Shown: in pieces, positions 53,689 through 62,735 of the stretch
Numbering within the stretch: position 1 is the first letter of the stretch
Layout of the letters: each line of letters starts with the position of its first letter
Source of the DNA: an uncultured Clostridia bacterium
Lineage (GTDB): Bacteria; Bacillota; Clostridia; Lachnospirales; Lachnospiraceae
Length of the DNA stretch: 64,000 nucleotides
Reading direction: 5' to 3'
NCBI GenBank assembly: GCA_947643415.1
Contig: CANRWA010000016.1
Span: 1-64,000 of the forward strand
Program-made: the position numbers and the translations under genes
Notes under the pieces: generated by a model
The model's database searches: none
Told to the model about the DNA's origin: nothing
The model's input: the letters and a program-made list of their open reading frames with translations, nothing else

Positions 53689-56076
53689 TTAAACATTTCC
53701 CTCCAGCAATATTTCAAACTCTGGTACTGGCACTGGCTTGGAGAACAGATACCCCTGTGCCCAGTCATAACCATAACCTGTGAGCAGCAGTACCTGTTCC
53801 TCTGTCTCTACTCCCTCAAAGATGATCTTCTTCTTGGCAGACAGAATCAGGTTACCGATTTGGTTGATATACTCTTTCTCATCCCTTGTCTCATAACGGT
53901 CGATAAAGCTCTTATCCACCTTGACATTATCCACCGGGGCAAAGAGCAGCATATTCAGGGAAGAATAACCTGTCCCAAAATCGTCAATATCAATCTTAAA
54001 CCCATTCTCCCGAAGTTTCGACATCTGATTATACAGATTGGCACGGTCACTGCTGAAGATGCTCTCCGTAATCTCCACCTCGATATATTTGGGGTCAACA
54101 CCATACTGCTTTGCCAGCCGGATGATCTTCTCATATGCATCGGCATTCCGGAAGTGGACCCTGGAAAAATTCACAGAGATAGGAATCATCGGGCGCCCTT
54201 GCTTTTTCCAGTCAGCAAGCAGCCGCAGTACCTGCTCATATACACACATATCCACATCCACAATCAATCCCGATTCCTCCAGCACGGGGATAAACTGATC
54301 TGGATAACGGTATGTCCCATCTTTCTTTCTCCATCGGACCAGCGCCTCTGCTCCGATGACAGTGCGGGCGCTCATGGAGAACTTAGGCTGTAAAAATGCC
54401 TCAATCTCACCTGAAACAATGGCATCATGAATGCTCCCAATGACAGCCTGTGTCCGGCTCCGCTGTTCCCACAATTCATTGGTATAAATGCCAATGGAAT
54501 CATGATGCTGCCTCCTCACACTCTTTCTTGCATGATTTGCTGCATCAATCATTGTGTGCAGTGGCAGATCCGGCGACTCCAGAAAATAAATCCCGGATGT
54601 GATGTGGAAATCACTCTGTGGATACCGCTCTACAAGGTATTCTGCAAATTCCCTGTTCACCTTCTGCACCCGTTTTTTGATCTCTTCCTTATTATCCCGG
54701 CAGGAAAATACGACGAAACGGTCTCCCTCCAGACGGCAGACAAACACATTTGCCTCATTTCCTGACAGAATACGATGGGCAAATTCGCGCAATACATAAT
54801 TCCCCTCTTCAAACCCAAACGTATCATTGAGCAGGGAAAAATTAGAGATATCTGAATACGATACAGCATACGCCTTTGTCTCATCATATTCACTGAGCAG
54901 CTTTCTTATCTTTCTCTTAAATGCCTTATACAAGTAGGCTCCTGTCAGCTCGTCCCGGGACAGATATTCAATCCTCTTTCTCTCCTTCTGCCGCTGCATA
55001 CGGAGAGATACAAAAGAAGACATAAGACGCCCCAGTTGTATCAGTGAATTTACTGTCTCCTCCTCCCATACTCTCTTGCGGTCACGGCAAGAGCAGGAAA
55101 GATAGCCCACAGGCCGGTCATTGCTATACAACAGGATATTAAAATATCCCATGATCTTTTTCTCTTCAAAAAATTCCCGGTCCCTTTCTGAGAAAGAATG
55201 CTTCGTAATATCCGGGACAAAATTAATCCCCTTTTCATTAAATCCAGAAAGAAAACCATCCCACTCATCTATGGAAACAAGATCATCCAGCTCTTCCAGC
55301 ACCCCCTGTTCCCTGGTCCACTTATTCGTCATGCGGACGATACCATCACCATCAAATTCTGAGATGAGCGCCTCATCAAAATGAAACCGATGACCGATGC
55401 GCAGCAACAGCATATCCACGCCGCTGTCAAGATTTCTGGAATTGGACATAAGGCTGACGGCAAAGGAAATAAACTCCATATCATAATGAGCCAGATCTTC
55501 CCCATCCAGTTTTGTGCATGGCTGAGCCACCACATAAGGTTCATACTCATTTGACATAAACGGCTCATAAAACACCACTGGCTTTCCCGATACACGTCCA
55601 CATTCCAGAGCAGCGCCTACATGCTCCATCGCCATAGACAGATCACAGTTCCCCTCCTCCTGACAGAATGCCAGTGTCAGATTCGGCCGAAGGTCCCTGC
55701 TGCGCCCAAAATAACTATCCTTCAGCTTATCATAGATGGTCACAGCCTGTCTCTCCACAAACCCGGCATCCGAATGCCGCATGAATACCAGAAAGGTGTC
55801 CTTCTGCATCCTGCCGATGACAGCATCTTCTCCATAACCACCATAATATCTGCGCAGAATGACAGCATAATTCTGGATCATCGCCATAACAAACACTGTT
55901 CCATATTCCTTTATGAATTCGTCCATGTTCCACAGCCGCAGCAATGCCAGATGAAAAGAATGCCCAGAATCTTTCTGAAGCAGCTCCCAGATCCGCTCCT
56001 CTGCTTTCTGACAGGTATACACTCCTGTCAGCGGATCGGTCTCTGCGGATATCATTTTCTCTCCACTATCACTCAC
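53689..56076 (-). CDS. GGDEF-GAF-GGDEF-EAL protein with degenerate GGDEF sites; likely c-di-GMP phosphodiesterase
   Basis: The 795-aa protein has a first degenerate GGDEF-like domain (about 10-125; DPLTGVY, RMQKDTF instead of GGDEF) and a GAF-like domain (about 200-340). A second degenerate GGDEF follows (about 370-525; LTGAYLYK, RLEGDRF). The EAL domain (about 545-790) is complete: EAFLQPKF, EALVRW, SVNFSR, EITESIF, DDFGTGYSSLNM, KVDKSFID and FEGVETEEQ. So it likely cleaves c-di-GMP and does not make it, while the GGDEF and GAF parts may sense nucleotides. It is cytosolic. It sits between a lipoprotein gene and the LytTR pair, linking c-di-GMP to the island. Confidence 0.93.
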   Translation of the reverse strand: MSDSGEKMISAETDPLTGVYTCQKAEERIWELLQKDSGHSFHLALLRLWNMDEFIKEYGTVFVMAMIQNYAVILRRYYGGYGEDAVIGRMQKDTFLVFMRHSDAGFVERQAVTIYDKLKDSYFGRSRDLRPNLTLAFCQEEGNCDLSMAMEHVGAALECGRVSGKPVVFYEPFMSNEYEPYVVAQPCTKLDGEDLAHYDMEFISFAVSLMSNSRNLDSGVDMLLLRIGHRFHFDEALISEFDGDGIVRMTNKWTREQGVLEELDDLVSIDEWDGFLSGFNEKGINFVPDITKHSFSERDREFFEEKKIMGYFNILLYSNDRPVGYLSCSCRDRKRVWEEETVNSLIQLGRLMSSFVSLRMQRQKERKRIEYLSRDELTGAYLYKAFKRKIRKLLSEYDETKAYAVSYSDISNFSLLNDTFGFEEGNYVLREFAHRILSGNEANVFVCRLEGDRFVVFSCRDNKEEIKKRVQKVNREFAEYLVERYPQSDFHITSGIYFLESPDLPLHTMIDAANHARKSVRRQHHDSIGIYTNELWEQRSRTQAVIGSIHDAIVSGEIEAFLQPKFSMSARTVIGAEALVRWRKKDGTYRYPDQFIPVLEESGLIVDVDMCVYEQVLRLLADWKKQGRPMIPISVNFSRVHFRNADAYEKIIRLAKQYGVDPKYIEVEITESIFSSDRANLYNQMSKLRENGFKIDIDDFGTGYSSLNMLLFAPVDNVKVDKSFIDRYETRDEKEYINQIGNLILSAKKKIIFEGVETEEQVLLLTGYGYDWAQGYLFSKPVPVPEFEILLEGNV

Positions 56077-56129
56077 TCAGTCACCTTCCTTCCAAACAAA
56101 AGGGAATCTCCCTATTTATATGCCTTTTC

Positions 56130-57497
56130 TCAATCAGGCTTTTTACCATTCCGCATCTTTACTTTCGGATTTACTATAGTCTCACCTGTATCCAGATCAT
56201 ATGCCATACACGGTAGAAATGTTATAGAAGAAACATAGGCTGGAACAACCTTATCTCCCAATAGAATCATTTTCCCATCCACAATACCACCTGTCATAGA
56301 AGGTCCATACACTTCATCCTGTAATGGAAAATCATCCGGCAGTTCCAGCGTCAATTTTTCATTATTTCCCCAGATCGTTTTCACAGAATCCCACAGCTTT
56401 TCTTCAAGTCCCAGTTCTTCTATATTCTCTATATCGGCATAGAACAGGATAAATCCCGTCGAACCCCACTGATCCGTTTTCTTTTTACTCCAGTCAGCGG
56501 TAATCGATAAGTACAATCTGTTTTCATAGGCATAGATATCATTTATCTCATGATCCCTGTATTCTCCCTTGTCCCCCCATGGATGCAGTTCCTCCAGCCT
56601 TTTTCGGAATATATCCTTCTTGATCACACAGACCGGTTTCTTTCCCTCCCCATCATACCGATAGATCTGACGGCGGTCTGTCGTAATGTACATGCTGTTC
56701 CCACACTGTACCATGGACACATAATTCTCTCTCTTTTTGTCCATCAGCCGCGTTGTTTCCCCACTCTCCGGCTCAAGAGAATAGAGCGAATTGTCTGTCT
56801 GAATAAACAACTGTCCGCCAAATACCGCCATCTCATGTTCACTGGTAAAAACCAGGTCCCCTCTGATTAATTCTCTCTCCTGCAACAGAGGTTCACATTT
56901 CTTTGCCTGCAGATCATATCTGTAAAGCCGGACGAAATCGTCATCCTTCATCTCCCCCTCAAATATCAGGCAGGAGTCTGACACATAGATGCTCTCATAC
57001 ATGTCTATCAAATCGTACATAGTTACAAGTTTTTCTTTCTTGGCTGGAAGAAGAATTTCTCTCTTCTCTGTCTTGCCAATGGGCATGCGCCAGAGTGTCT
57101 CTTCTGTCTGCTTCTCTGTCGTATAATACAGCCAGTCGCCAGCGATCCCATGCACAGCATGCAGTTCCGGTATCTCATACCGTGTCATCCCCTTGTTATT
57201 TGGATCCTGCTGAATAAGAACCCATCTGTCGTTTCCATCATAATCTTCGTCATCCTGCAGCTCTGCAAAGTATGCCACATCATTATGAAAAAAACGTCTC
57301 TGTACATCCCCCAGCTTCTCATCTACCTTAGCCCAGAAATCCTCCTGCACCTGATCTGCACTCATAGCAGCACCACTGACAGCATTACGGCTTCTGACAG
57401 AAGAATTCCCATCATTCCCCTCCATCTGACAAGCAGTCATACATAACAGGAATACTGTCAGAACAAACCCCACTGCCATACATTTCCGTCTGATCAT
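56130..57497 (-). CDS. Lipoprotein with beta-propeller-like body (DUF5050-like), paralogue of 46881-48263
   Basis: The 455-aa protein begins MIRRKCMAVGFVLTVFLLCMTAC with lipobox CMTAC, so it is lipid-anchored outside the membrane. A polar linker (NGNSSVRSRNAVSGAA-type) is followed by blade-like repeats: WVLIQQDPNNKGMTRYEIP, WLYYTTEKQTEETLWRMPIG, LYSLEPESGETTRLM, SMYITTDRRQIYRYDGEGK. It ends PKVKMRNGKKPD. It is 11 bp after the cNMP-binding gene, so they are co-transcribed. With the other lipoprotein it brackets the EAL, LytTR and ABC genes. Confidence 0.8.
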   Translation of the reverse strand: MIRRKCMAVGFVLTVFLLCMTACQMEGNDGNSSVRSRNAVSGAAMSADQVQEDFWAKVDEKLGDVQRRFFHNDVAYFAELQDDEDYDGNDRWVLIQQDPNNKGMTRYEIPELHAVHGIAGDWLYYTTEKQTEETLWRMPIGKTEKREILLPAKKEKLVTMYDLIDMYESIYVSDSCLIFEGEMKDDDFVRLYRYDLQAKKCEPLLQERELIRGDLVFTSEHEMAVFGGQLFIQTDNSLYSLEPESGETTRLMDKKRENYVSMVQCGNSMYITTDRRQIYRYDGEGKKPVCVIKKDIFRKRLEELHPWGDKGEYRDHEINDIYAYENRLYLSITADWSKKKTDQWGSTGFILFYADIENIEELGLEEKLWDSVKTIWGNNEKLTLELPDDFPLQDEVYGPSMTGGIVDGKMILLGDKVVPAYVSSITFLPCMAYDLDTGETIVNPKVKMRNGKKPD

Positions 57498-57508
57498 GCT
57501 TCCCCTCC

Positions 57509-59812
57509 CTACATCTCCAGCAAATATCTCCTTGTCTGCCTGATCTCTTCCGGCAGGTCAATTCCATTTTTCTCAAACTTACGCTCCAGCACAGAAATCG
57601 TCTGCTCCTGTTTGCGTTTCTCTGTTGTATAACGTCTCGCTGCCTCTTGGTAGGCATTCTGCACAAGAAGCCCCTGTGCCACATCCGATGCAAATGGGCA
57701 GTAAGTGAACAGGATTCCCCTGTTGATCCGGTTCAGACGCATGGCACCCACTGCCTCCCTCACAATCCAGTCCTGATAATCCCTGGCAAACACCTCTCTG
57801 TGCTTATTATTACACTGCTGTAACTGCAGCTTGATCTTTTCTTTCTTCTCTGGTGTCAATTCAGAATTCTTCCGGTAGAACTGCAGATAATCTGTATACT
57901 CACTTGTCAGGGATGGATACCGATAATTATTCCACTGCGCTCCCATATCAGTACGGCATTTCTCCCAGCGGAAATGAGCCATAAGTTTAAGGATTTCCTG
58001 AGACAGATCCTGCTCAAACAGAGAAGGCAGAAGAATACGGGCATGGGACTGTTTCACCCTGCCTTCAATATCCTGCCACAGCACCCCATTCCGCCCATAT
58101 ACCGGAAACAAAATAAAATCAGGCGTATAGCGGACAATATTCGTAAAGTTTGGAACTTCAATCTTAGGATAGCTGATAAGTTTCTCTCTATAGAAGATAC
58201 TATAATCCAGTTTCTCCAGCTTCCGTACTTCGGAGTTGATAGCAGCACCTGTCACTACAGCATTCTCAATTTTATTATACAGTCCCTCTGAACAAAGCAC
58301 CGGAACAAAGGTGGAAATATTACCGTTGACATTACGGTCTGCATATCTCAGGAGTTTATCCACTTCAAAATGAAGTCTCTGATCCGGATCCCTAAACATA
58401 TCCTGCGCTGCCCGCTGCTCTATCTTTCCTGTTGCAGCCTCTTTTCTCAGATACTCTTCAAAATCTGTATCAAATTCATCTTTTGACGGATTTTTCCTTC
58501 CCTCGTAAATCTCTCTCAGCCACATCGGCATTGTATAAACCTTGCACTCCAGTGATTCATTATCAATTTCCGGCAGACCGATGAGTTCCTGAAGCTGGTC
58601 TGCTGTCAGAAGTTCTTCACTCACATAACCAAACCGCAGAAATAACCGGACTGCCAGCGGTGGATTATTATCCCGGAAACTCCTCTTGACTACTTCCTCA
58701 TAGATTGTAAAAAAACCGGCTGTAAGTTTCTTCCGCACCGCTGCTGCCTCTGGCACCCTGGCAAATTTATCCTGTAACCGGAGAAACTCTTCCACTGCTG
58801 TGGCAAAGTTCTGTGCCACTTCCTCATCCAGCGCCGTATACTCCAAAATCTGCCGGAGTGATCCACCTAACACTGATATGTCCTCTTTTTCTTCCGAATT
58901 GATATGCTCTTCATCATTTGAGAGAATCGCCAGATAGATCTTCTCCATCCGCTCTCTGTCCAGATTTGGATCAGCTCCTGCCATATCTGTGAGAACTGTC
59001 TCCATCTCATCAATTTTCTTCATCAGTTCATCCAGCATATGGACAAGCCGGCTTCCATCTTGTCCCGCCTTCCGTATAGCCATAGCCATTTTCCCTGTCA
59101 GTGAAAACAGATTTTTCTCATCCATAACCATAATGCGGAAAATGCGTCCCAGCCATTCCCCATAACTGCGGCATGCATCCAGTATCGTCGGTATCACCTG
59201 GCATTGGACCTCAAACTGGTCTTTCGCCACATACGCACTGCCACTATAGAAATTTCTTTGGGCCTCCACTGGGATCTGGCTGCACTGAATGCAATATTCA
59301 AGCCGCTCATGCAAAGACACTTCTCCTGGTCTCTGCTGTCTAAGCCGCTCAATGGAGGCAAGCTCCTCTGGCATAAGGCCAGAATCATTGACGACTGCCT
59401 TATATTCATCATACTTACTAAGCAGAAAACTATTGGCATCCTCTGCCTCCTGCTTCAATTTCTGATACATCCGGTACACCTGCGCTATGATAAAATTATA
59501 GGAAGTAACCAGAAGCCCTCTATACTGCTGTTTTTCATCCAGTACCATGCATGCCTGCTCAAAACTGCTGACAGGCAAACCGTATACAACCAGATCATCC
59601 AGGGCAGTGTAAGTAAAGGAATGTACTTTTAAACAGGTGTCACACATCCCCAGAAAATTTCCCGATCCAAGATTCAGCCGGATGCCATCTGCCTGTACCG
59701 AAACCCTCCCCTTCAGGATCAGTCCGACGGACTCTAATGGCTCACCTTTCTCAAAAACAACAGCCCCTTTCGGTACTGAATTCGTGGTATTCATGTTAAG
59801 GTCTACTGACAT
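57509..59812 (-). CDS. Large protein with N-terminal cNMP-binding (Crp-like) domain
   Basis: The 767-aa protein has a cyclic-nucleotide-binding fold at residues about 10-105 (PKGAVVFEKGEPLESVGLILKGRVSVQ, NLGSGNFLGMCD, FTYTALDDLVVYGLP). It lacks the conserved phosphate-binding RSA signature in a clear form, so ligand binding is uncertain. The remaining 650 residues are mostly helical with no recognised domain and contain many charged and Tyr/Phe residues, without membrane segments. It is the first gene of the minus-strand island and is followed 11 bp later by a lipoprotein. Role unknown; it may sense membrane or nucleotide signals and control the genes downstream. Confidence 0.7.
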   Translation of the reverse strand: MSVDLNMNTTNSVPKGAVVFEKGEPLESVGLILKGRVSVQADGIRLNLGSGNFLGMCDTCLKVHSFTYTALDDLVVYGLPVSSFEQACMVLDEKQQYRGLLVTSYNFIIAQVYRMYQKLKQEAEDANSFLLSKYDEYKAVVNDSGLMPEELASIERLRQQRPGEVSLHERLEYCIQCSQIPVEAQRNFYSGSAYVAKDQFEVQCQVIPTILDACRSYGEWLGRIFRIMVMDEKNLFSLTGKMAMAIRKAGQDGSRLVHMLDELMKKIDEMETVLTDMAGADPNLDRERMEKIYLAILSNDEEHINSEEKEDISVLGGSLRQILEYTALDEEVAQNFATAVEEFLRLQDKFARVPEAAAVRKKLTAGFFTIYEEVVKRSFRDNNPPLAVRLFLRFGYVSEELLTADQLQELIGLPEIDNESLECKVYTMPMWLREIYEGRKNPSKDEFDTDFEEYLRKEAATGKIEQRAAQDMFRDPDQRLHFEVDKLLRYADRNVNGNISTFVPVLCSEGLYNKIENAVVTGAAINSEVRKLEKLDYSIFYREKLISYPKIEVPNFTNIVRYTPDFILFPVYGRNGVLWQDIEGRVKQSHARILLPSLFEQDLSQEILKLMAHFRWEKCRTDMGAQWNNYRYPSLTSEYTDYLQFYRKNSELTPEKKEKIKLQLQQCNNKHREVFARDYQDWIVREAVGAMRLNRINRGILFTYCPFASDVAQGLLVQNAYQEAARRYTTEKRKQEQTISVLERKFEKNGIDLPEEIRQTRRYLLEM

Positions 59813-59992
59813 AATATAGTCTCCTCAAAGCTATTTTAAGTTATTTCTTCTGCTACATAAATCTGTTCACTATACTGCTGATTATATCTTTTTTTGCGCA
59901 CTCTGTCAATGAAATGTGTGATTTCGACAGCCTCTCCGCAGCCCCTTGTTACGGTTCACTGCCTTACTAGGGAGCGAACTGCAGCAACCCCT

Positions 59993-62635
59993 TCATTGCT
60001 GGCTGATATACTCTCCCATCCGCTCCTCTGCATGACGGATCTCTGCCTCTAAGTCTCTGGCAGACAAAAGGCGGCATCCCTCACCACGAATGATGATCTG
60101 TTCCATTCCATCAGAAGTCGCCACTGTCACATGGTGATGTCTGGCATTCTCATGGGCAAATTTCTCGATGTACTGGTCAGCCGTCTCTGCTTCTTTTGTA
60201 TACACCACAGTGATATTGTGGTAGGAAAAAACCTCTGTCCGGTGGTTCTGCACCCGGTAGGCATCAAATACCAGAATAAGCCGGCACTGCTGGAAACCCT
60301 GATAATTGCACAGGATATCCTGCAGCCGTCCTCTTGCAGCATCAATATTGACCTTAGACAATTCCCTCAGTTCTTCCCATGCAAAAATTATATTGTAGCC
60401 ATCCACAAGAAGAAAAGAATCCTTCTTGACCTGTTTCTTATTTGGTTTTGATAGTCCCACAGGTTTTGATGTGACAGACCGTACTCTGGCAGCGGATATT
60501 CCTTTGTGGGATGCTGGTGTGCCTTTGCGGTTAGAGTGAGAGGCCCGCTCAAGGATCTGGTCAATCTCCTCCACATCGATCCATTCCTCTTCCTGTCCTG
60601 CCTGAAGCCCATAATCCATTTCTTCCCCTGGCTTGTCCCCCTCTGTCTGTCTGGCACTCTCCACTGCTGTATCTATATGCATGTAATTTCTCACTTCATT
60701 CCACGGCACATTAAATCCCGCCCCATGGGCACAAAATACAGATCCTGCCGGATTCCCTGCATCCCTCTCTGGGTCATACCCTTTTGCCAGGATCACTTCA
60801 TCTGCATTGTGGCAGGGGCGGTATCCTGCCAGACGGCAGAACAATCTTCCCCTTCCCTTTGTATAGGCAGTAACTTCCCTGGGATAATCCCTCATCGTGA
60901 TGATAGGGGCACATCCTGTCATCACTGCCATGCCAGATGAAGATTCCAATGCAAATGTCCCTGCCATCCGGTCAATATCTGCCATTGCACGGCCTACAGT
61001 TTCTTCTGGCACTTCAAGGCGGAAGTCATAATATGGCTCTAAGAGAACCGATTCTGCCCGCATCAGTCCCTGACGGACGGCACGGTATGCCGCCTGACGG
61101 AAATCCCCTCCCTCGGTATGCTTTAAGTGCGCTCTTCCGGCGATCAGTGTAACTTTTACATCGGTAAGCGCTGATCCTGTCAGAACTCCCGGGTGTTCCC
61201 GTTCCAGCAGATGTGTCAGAACCAGTCTCTGCCAGTTCTTGTCCAATACATCCTCACTGCAGTTGATATCTGCCTGAAATCCACTGCCCGTCTCTCCCGG
61301 CTCCAGCCAGAGATGAACTTCCGCATAATGGCGCAGCGGCTCAAAATGCCCCACGCCCTCTACTGCTGTGGCAATCGTTTCCTTATACACAATATTTCCT
61401 GTGCCAAATGTAACCTTTACCCCAAATCTCTCTTCAATGAGATTCTGCAGGATCTCAATCTGCACCTCCCCCATCACCTGTGCCTGTATCTCCTGCAGTT
61501 CTTCCTTCCACACGATATGCAGTTCTGGTTCTTCTTCCTCTAGTTGTCTTAGCTTCGGCAGCATCACCGCAGCATCCACTCCATCCGGAAGCTGGATCTG
61601 ATAGGTGAGCACAGGTTCCAGAACTGGCCTTTTCCCTTTTTGTTCTATGCCAAGCCCCTCACCCGGATATGTCTTCGTCAAGCCGGTCAGAGCGCATACC
61701 ATCCCCGCCGGGGCTTCATTTACTGTCTCATATCTGCTGCCCGAATAGACACGGATCTGATTTACCTTTTCCTGCCATCCCTCGTGAACATCCTCCAGTT
61801 CCATCCTTGCCCGCAGCACACCACCTGTCACCTTCACATAAGTAAGGCGGTTTCCAGACTCATCTCTTGCTATCTTAAACACCCTGGCTCCAAACTCATC
61901 TGAATATCTCCCTGGTTCTATATACTTTTTAAATGCATTCAGAAATTCCTCCACCCCTCTCAGCTTTAATGCAGAACCAAAGAAACAGGGATATATTTTC
62001 CGCTCTCTTATGAGCCGCGGAATACAAGAAAGATCCAGGGTACCCTCTTCCAGGAACTGTTCTAATAACCCATCTTCACAGAGAGCAATATTTTCCAGAA
62101 ACCCGTCACTGGCCTCATTAGAAAAATCCACACAACTACTCTCCAGCCTGGTCTGCAGTTCCTCCAATATCTTCTCTTTTTCTGCTCCTGGCTGGTCCAT
62201 CTTATTGACAAATAAAAAAACAGGAACCCCATACTGCTCCAGAAGTCTCCACAATGTCTCTGTATGTCCCTGTACACCGTCAGATCCACTGATAACGAGA
62301 ACTGCATAATCCAGTACTTGCAGAGTCCTCTCCATCTCTGCTGAAAAATCCACATGCCCCGGAGTATCCAGAAGAGTTACACAGGCATCCCCCAGATCCA
62401 GTATGGCCTGCTTAGAGAAAATCGTGATCCCACGTTCCTTTTCCAGCCCATAGGTATCCAGAAAAGCATCTCCTTTATCCACCCTTCCGAGCCGCTTCAA
62501 CCTTCCTGCTGTATATAAGAGCCCCTCTGATAGGGTTGTCTTACCCGCATCCACATGTGCCAGCAGAGCAACGGTAATATGCTTTGATGGCCTTCTATCC
62601 AACCTGTTTTCTTGCTTTTCAGGCATATCTTTCAT
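59993..62635 (-). CDS. TetM-like translational GTPase fused to a NYN (YacP/Rae1-like) nuclease domain
   Basis: The first 650 residues form a ribosomal-protection/EF-G-like GTPase: G1 AHVDAGKTT (26-34), G2 RGITI, G3 DTPGH (90-94), G4 NKMD, G5 GSA, then EF-G-like domains II-V. After a polar linker (about 650-736) comes a NYN domain (about 737-870), with the acidic active site in LLVDGYN (D745), VFDAYR (D791), ETADQYI (D820) and TSDGMEQ (D842). NYN domains of the YacP/Rae1 family are RNases; Rae1 cuts mRNA in the ribosomal A site. The fusion would bring GTPase-driven ribosome binding and RNA cleavage into one 880-aa chain. It may act in ribosome rescue or drug tolerance; no direct resistance is claimed. 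Its promoter and ribosome-binding site lie in an inverted repeat. Confidence 0.88.
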   Translation of the reverse strand: MKDMPEKQENRLDRRPSKHITVALLAHVDAGKTTLSEGLLYTAGRLKRLGRVDKGDAFLDTYGLEKERGITIFSKQAILDLGDACVTLLDTPGHVDFSAEMERTLQVLDYAVLVISGSDGVQGHTETLWRLLEQYGVPVFLFVNKMDQPGAEKEKILEELQTRLESSCVDFSNEASDGFLENIALCEDGLLEQFLEEGTLDLSCIPRLIRERKIYPCFFGSALKLRGVEEFLNAFKKYIEPGRYSDEFGARVFKIARDESGNRLTYVKVTGGVLRARMELEDVHEGWQEKVNQIRVYSGSRYETVNEAPAGMVCALTGLTKTYPGEGLGIEQKGKRPVLEPVLTYQIQLPDGVDAAVMLPKLRQLEEEEPELHIVWKEELQEIQAQVMGEVQIEILQNLIEERFGVKVTFGTGNIVYKETIATAVEGVGHFEPLRHYAEVHLWLEPGETGSGFQADINCSEDVLDKNWQRLVLTHLLEREHPGVLTGSALTDVKVTLIAGRAHLKHTEGGDFRQAAYRAVRQGLMRAESVLLEPYYDFRLEVPEETVGRAMADIDRMAGTFALESSSGMAVMTGCAPIITMRDYPREVTAYTKGRGRLFCRLAGYRPCHNADEVILAKGYDPERDAGNPAGSVFCAHGAGFNVPWNEVRNYMHIDTAVESARQTEGDKPGEEMDYGLQAGQEEEWIDVEEIDQILERASHSNRKGTPASHKGISAARVRSVTSKPVGLSKPNKKQVKKDSFLLVDGYNIIFAWEELRELSKVNIDAARGRLQDILCNYQGFQQCRLILVFDAYRVQNHRTEVFSYHNITVVYTKEAETADQYIEKFAHENARHHHVTVATSDGMEQIIIRGEGCRLLSARDLEAEIRHAEERMGEYISQQ

Positions 62636-62640
62636 AGAAA

Positions 62641-62697
62641 ATGTCCCTTTCCGTGCTATAATATTTCCATTATAACACGGAAAGGGACATCCGTCGA
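62641..62697 (-). promoter_or_regulatory. Promoter of the GTPase-NYN gene inside a perfect inverted repeat
   Basis: ATGTCCCTTTCCGTG (62641-62655) is fully complementary to CACGGAAAGGGACAT (62676-62690), with TATAA/TTATA extending inwards. On the minus strand -10 TATAAT (62669-62674) lies in the loop, -35 TCGACG (62692-62697) just outside, spacing 17. The arm nearest the gene holds the ribosome-binding sequence AAAGGGA. The same hairpin followed by TTTTC could end the upstream MCP transcript. Confidence 0.65.
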
Positions 62698-62717
62698 CCT
62701 GTTGTCTTTACACTTAT

Positions 62718-62735
62718 CACAACGGCGCCAATTAT
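62718..62735. repeat. GGCGCC-core repeat, half copy 4
   Basis: CACAACGGCGCCAATT matches the repeat core of copies 1 and 2. It lies at the 3' end of the MCP gene and overlaps its stop codon region. Confidence 0.55.

Noticed and set aside
59993-62635. Calling the GTPase a tetracycline-resistance gene
   Set aside because: The GTPase is TetM-like, but the C-terminal NYN fusion and core context argue for a chromosomal translation factor; resistance is not supported by sequence alone.
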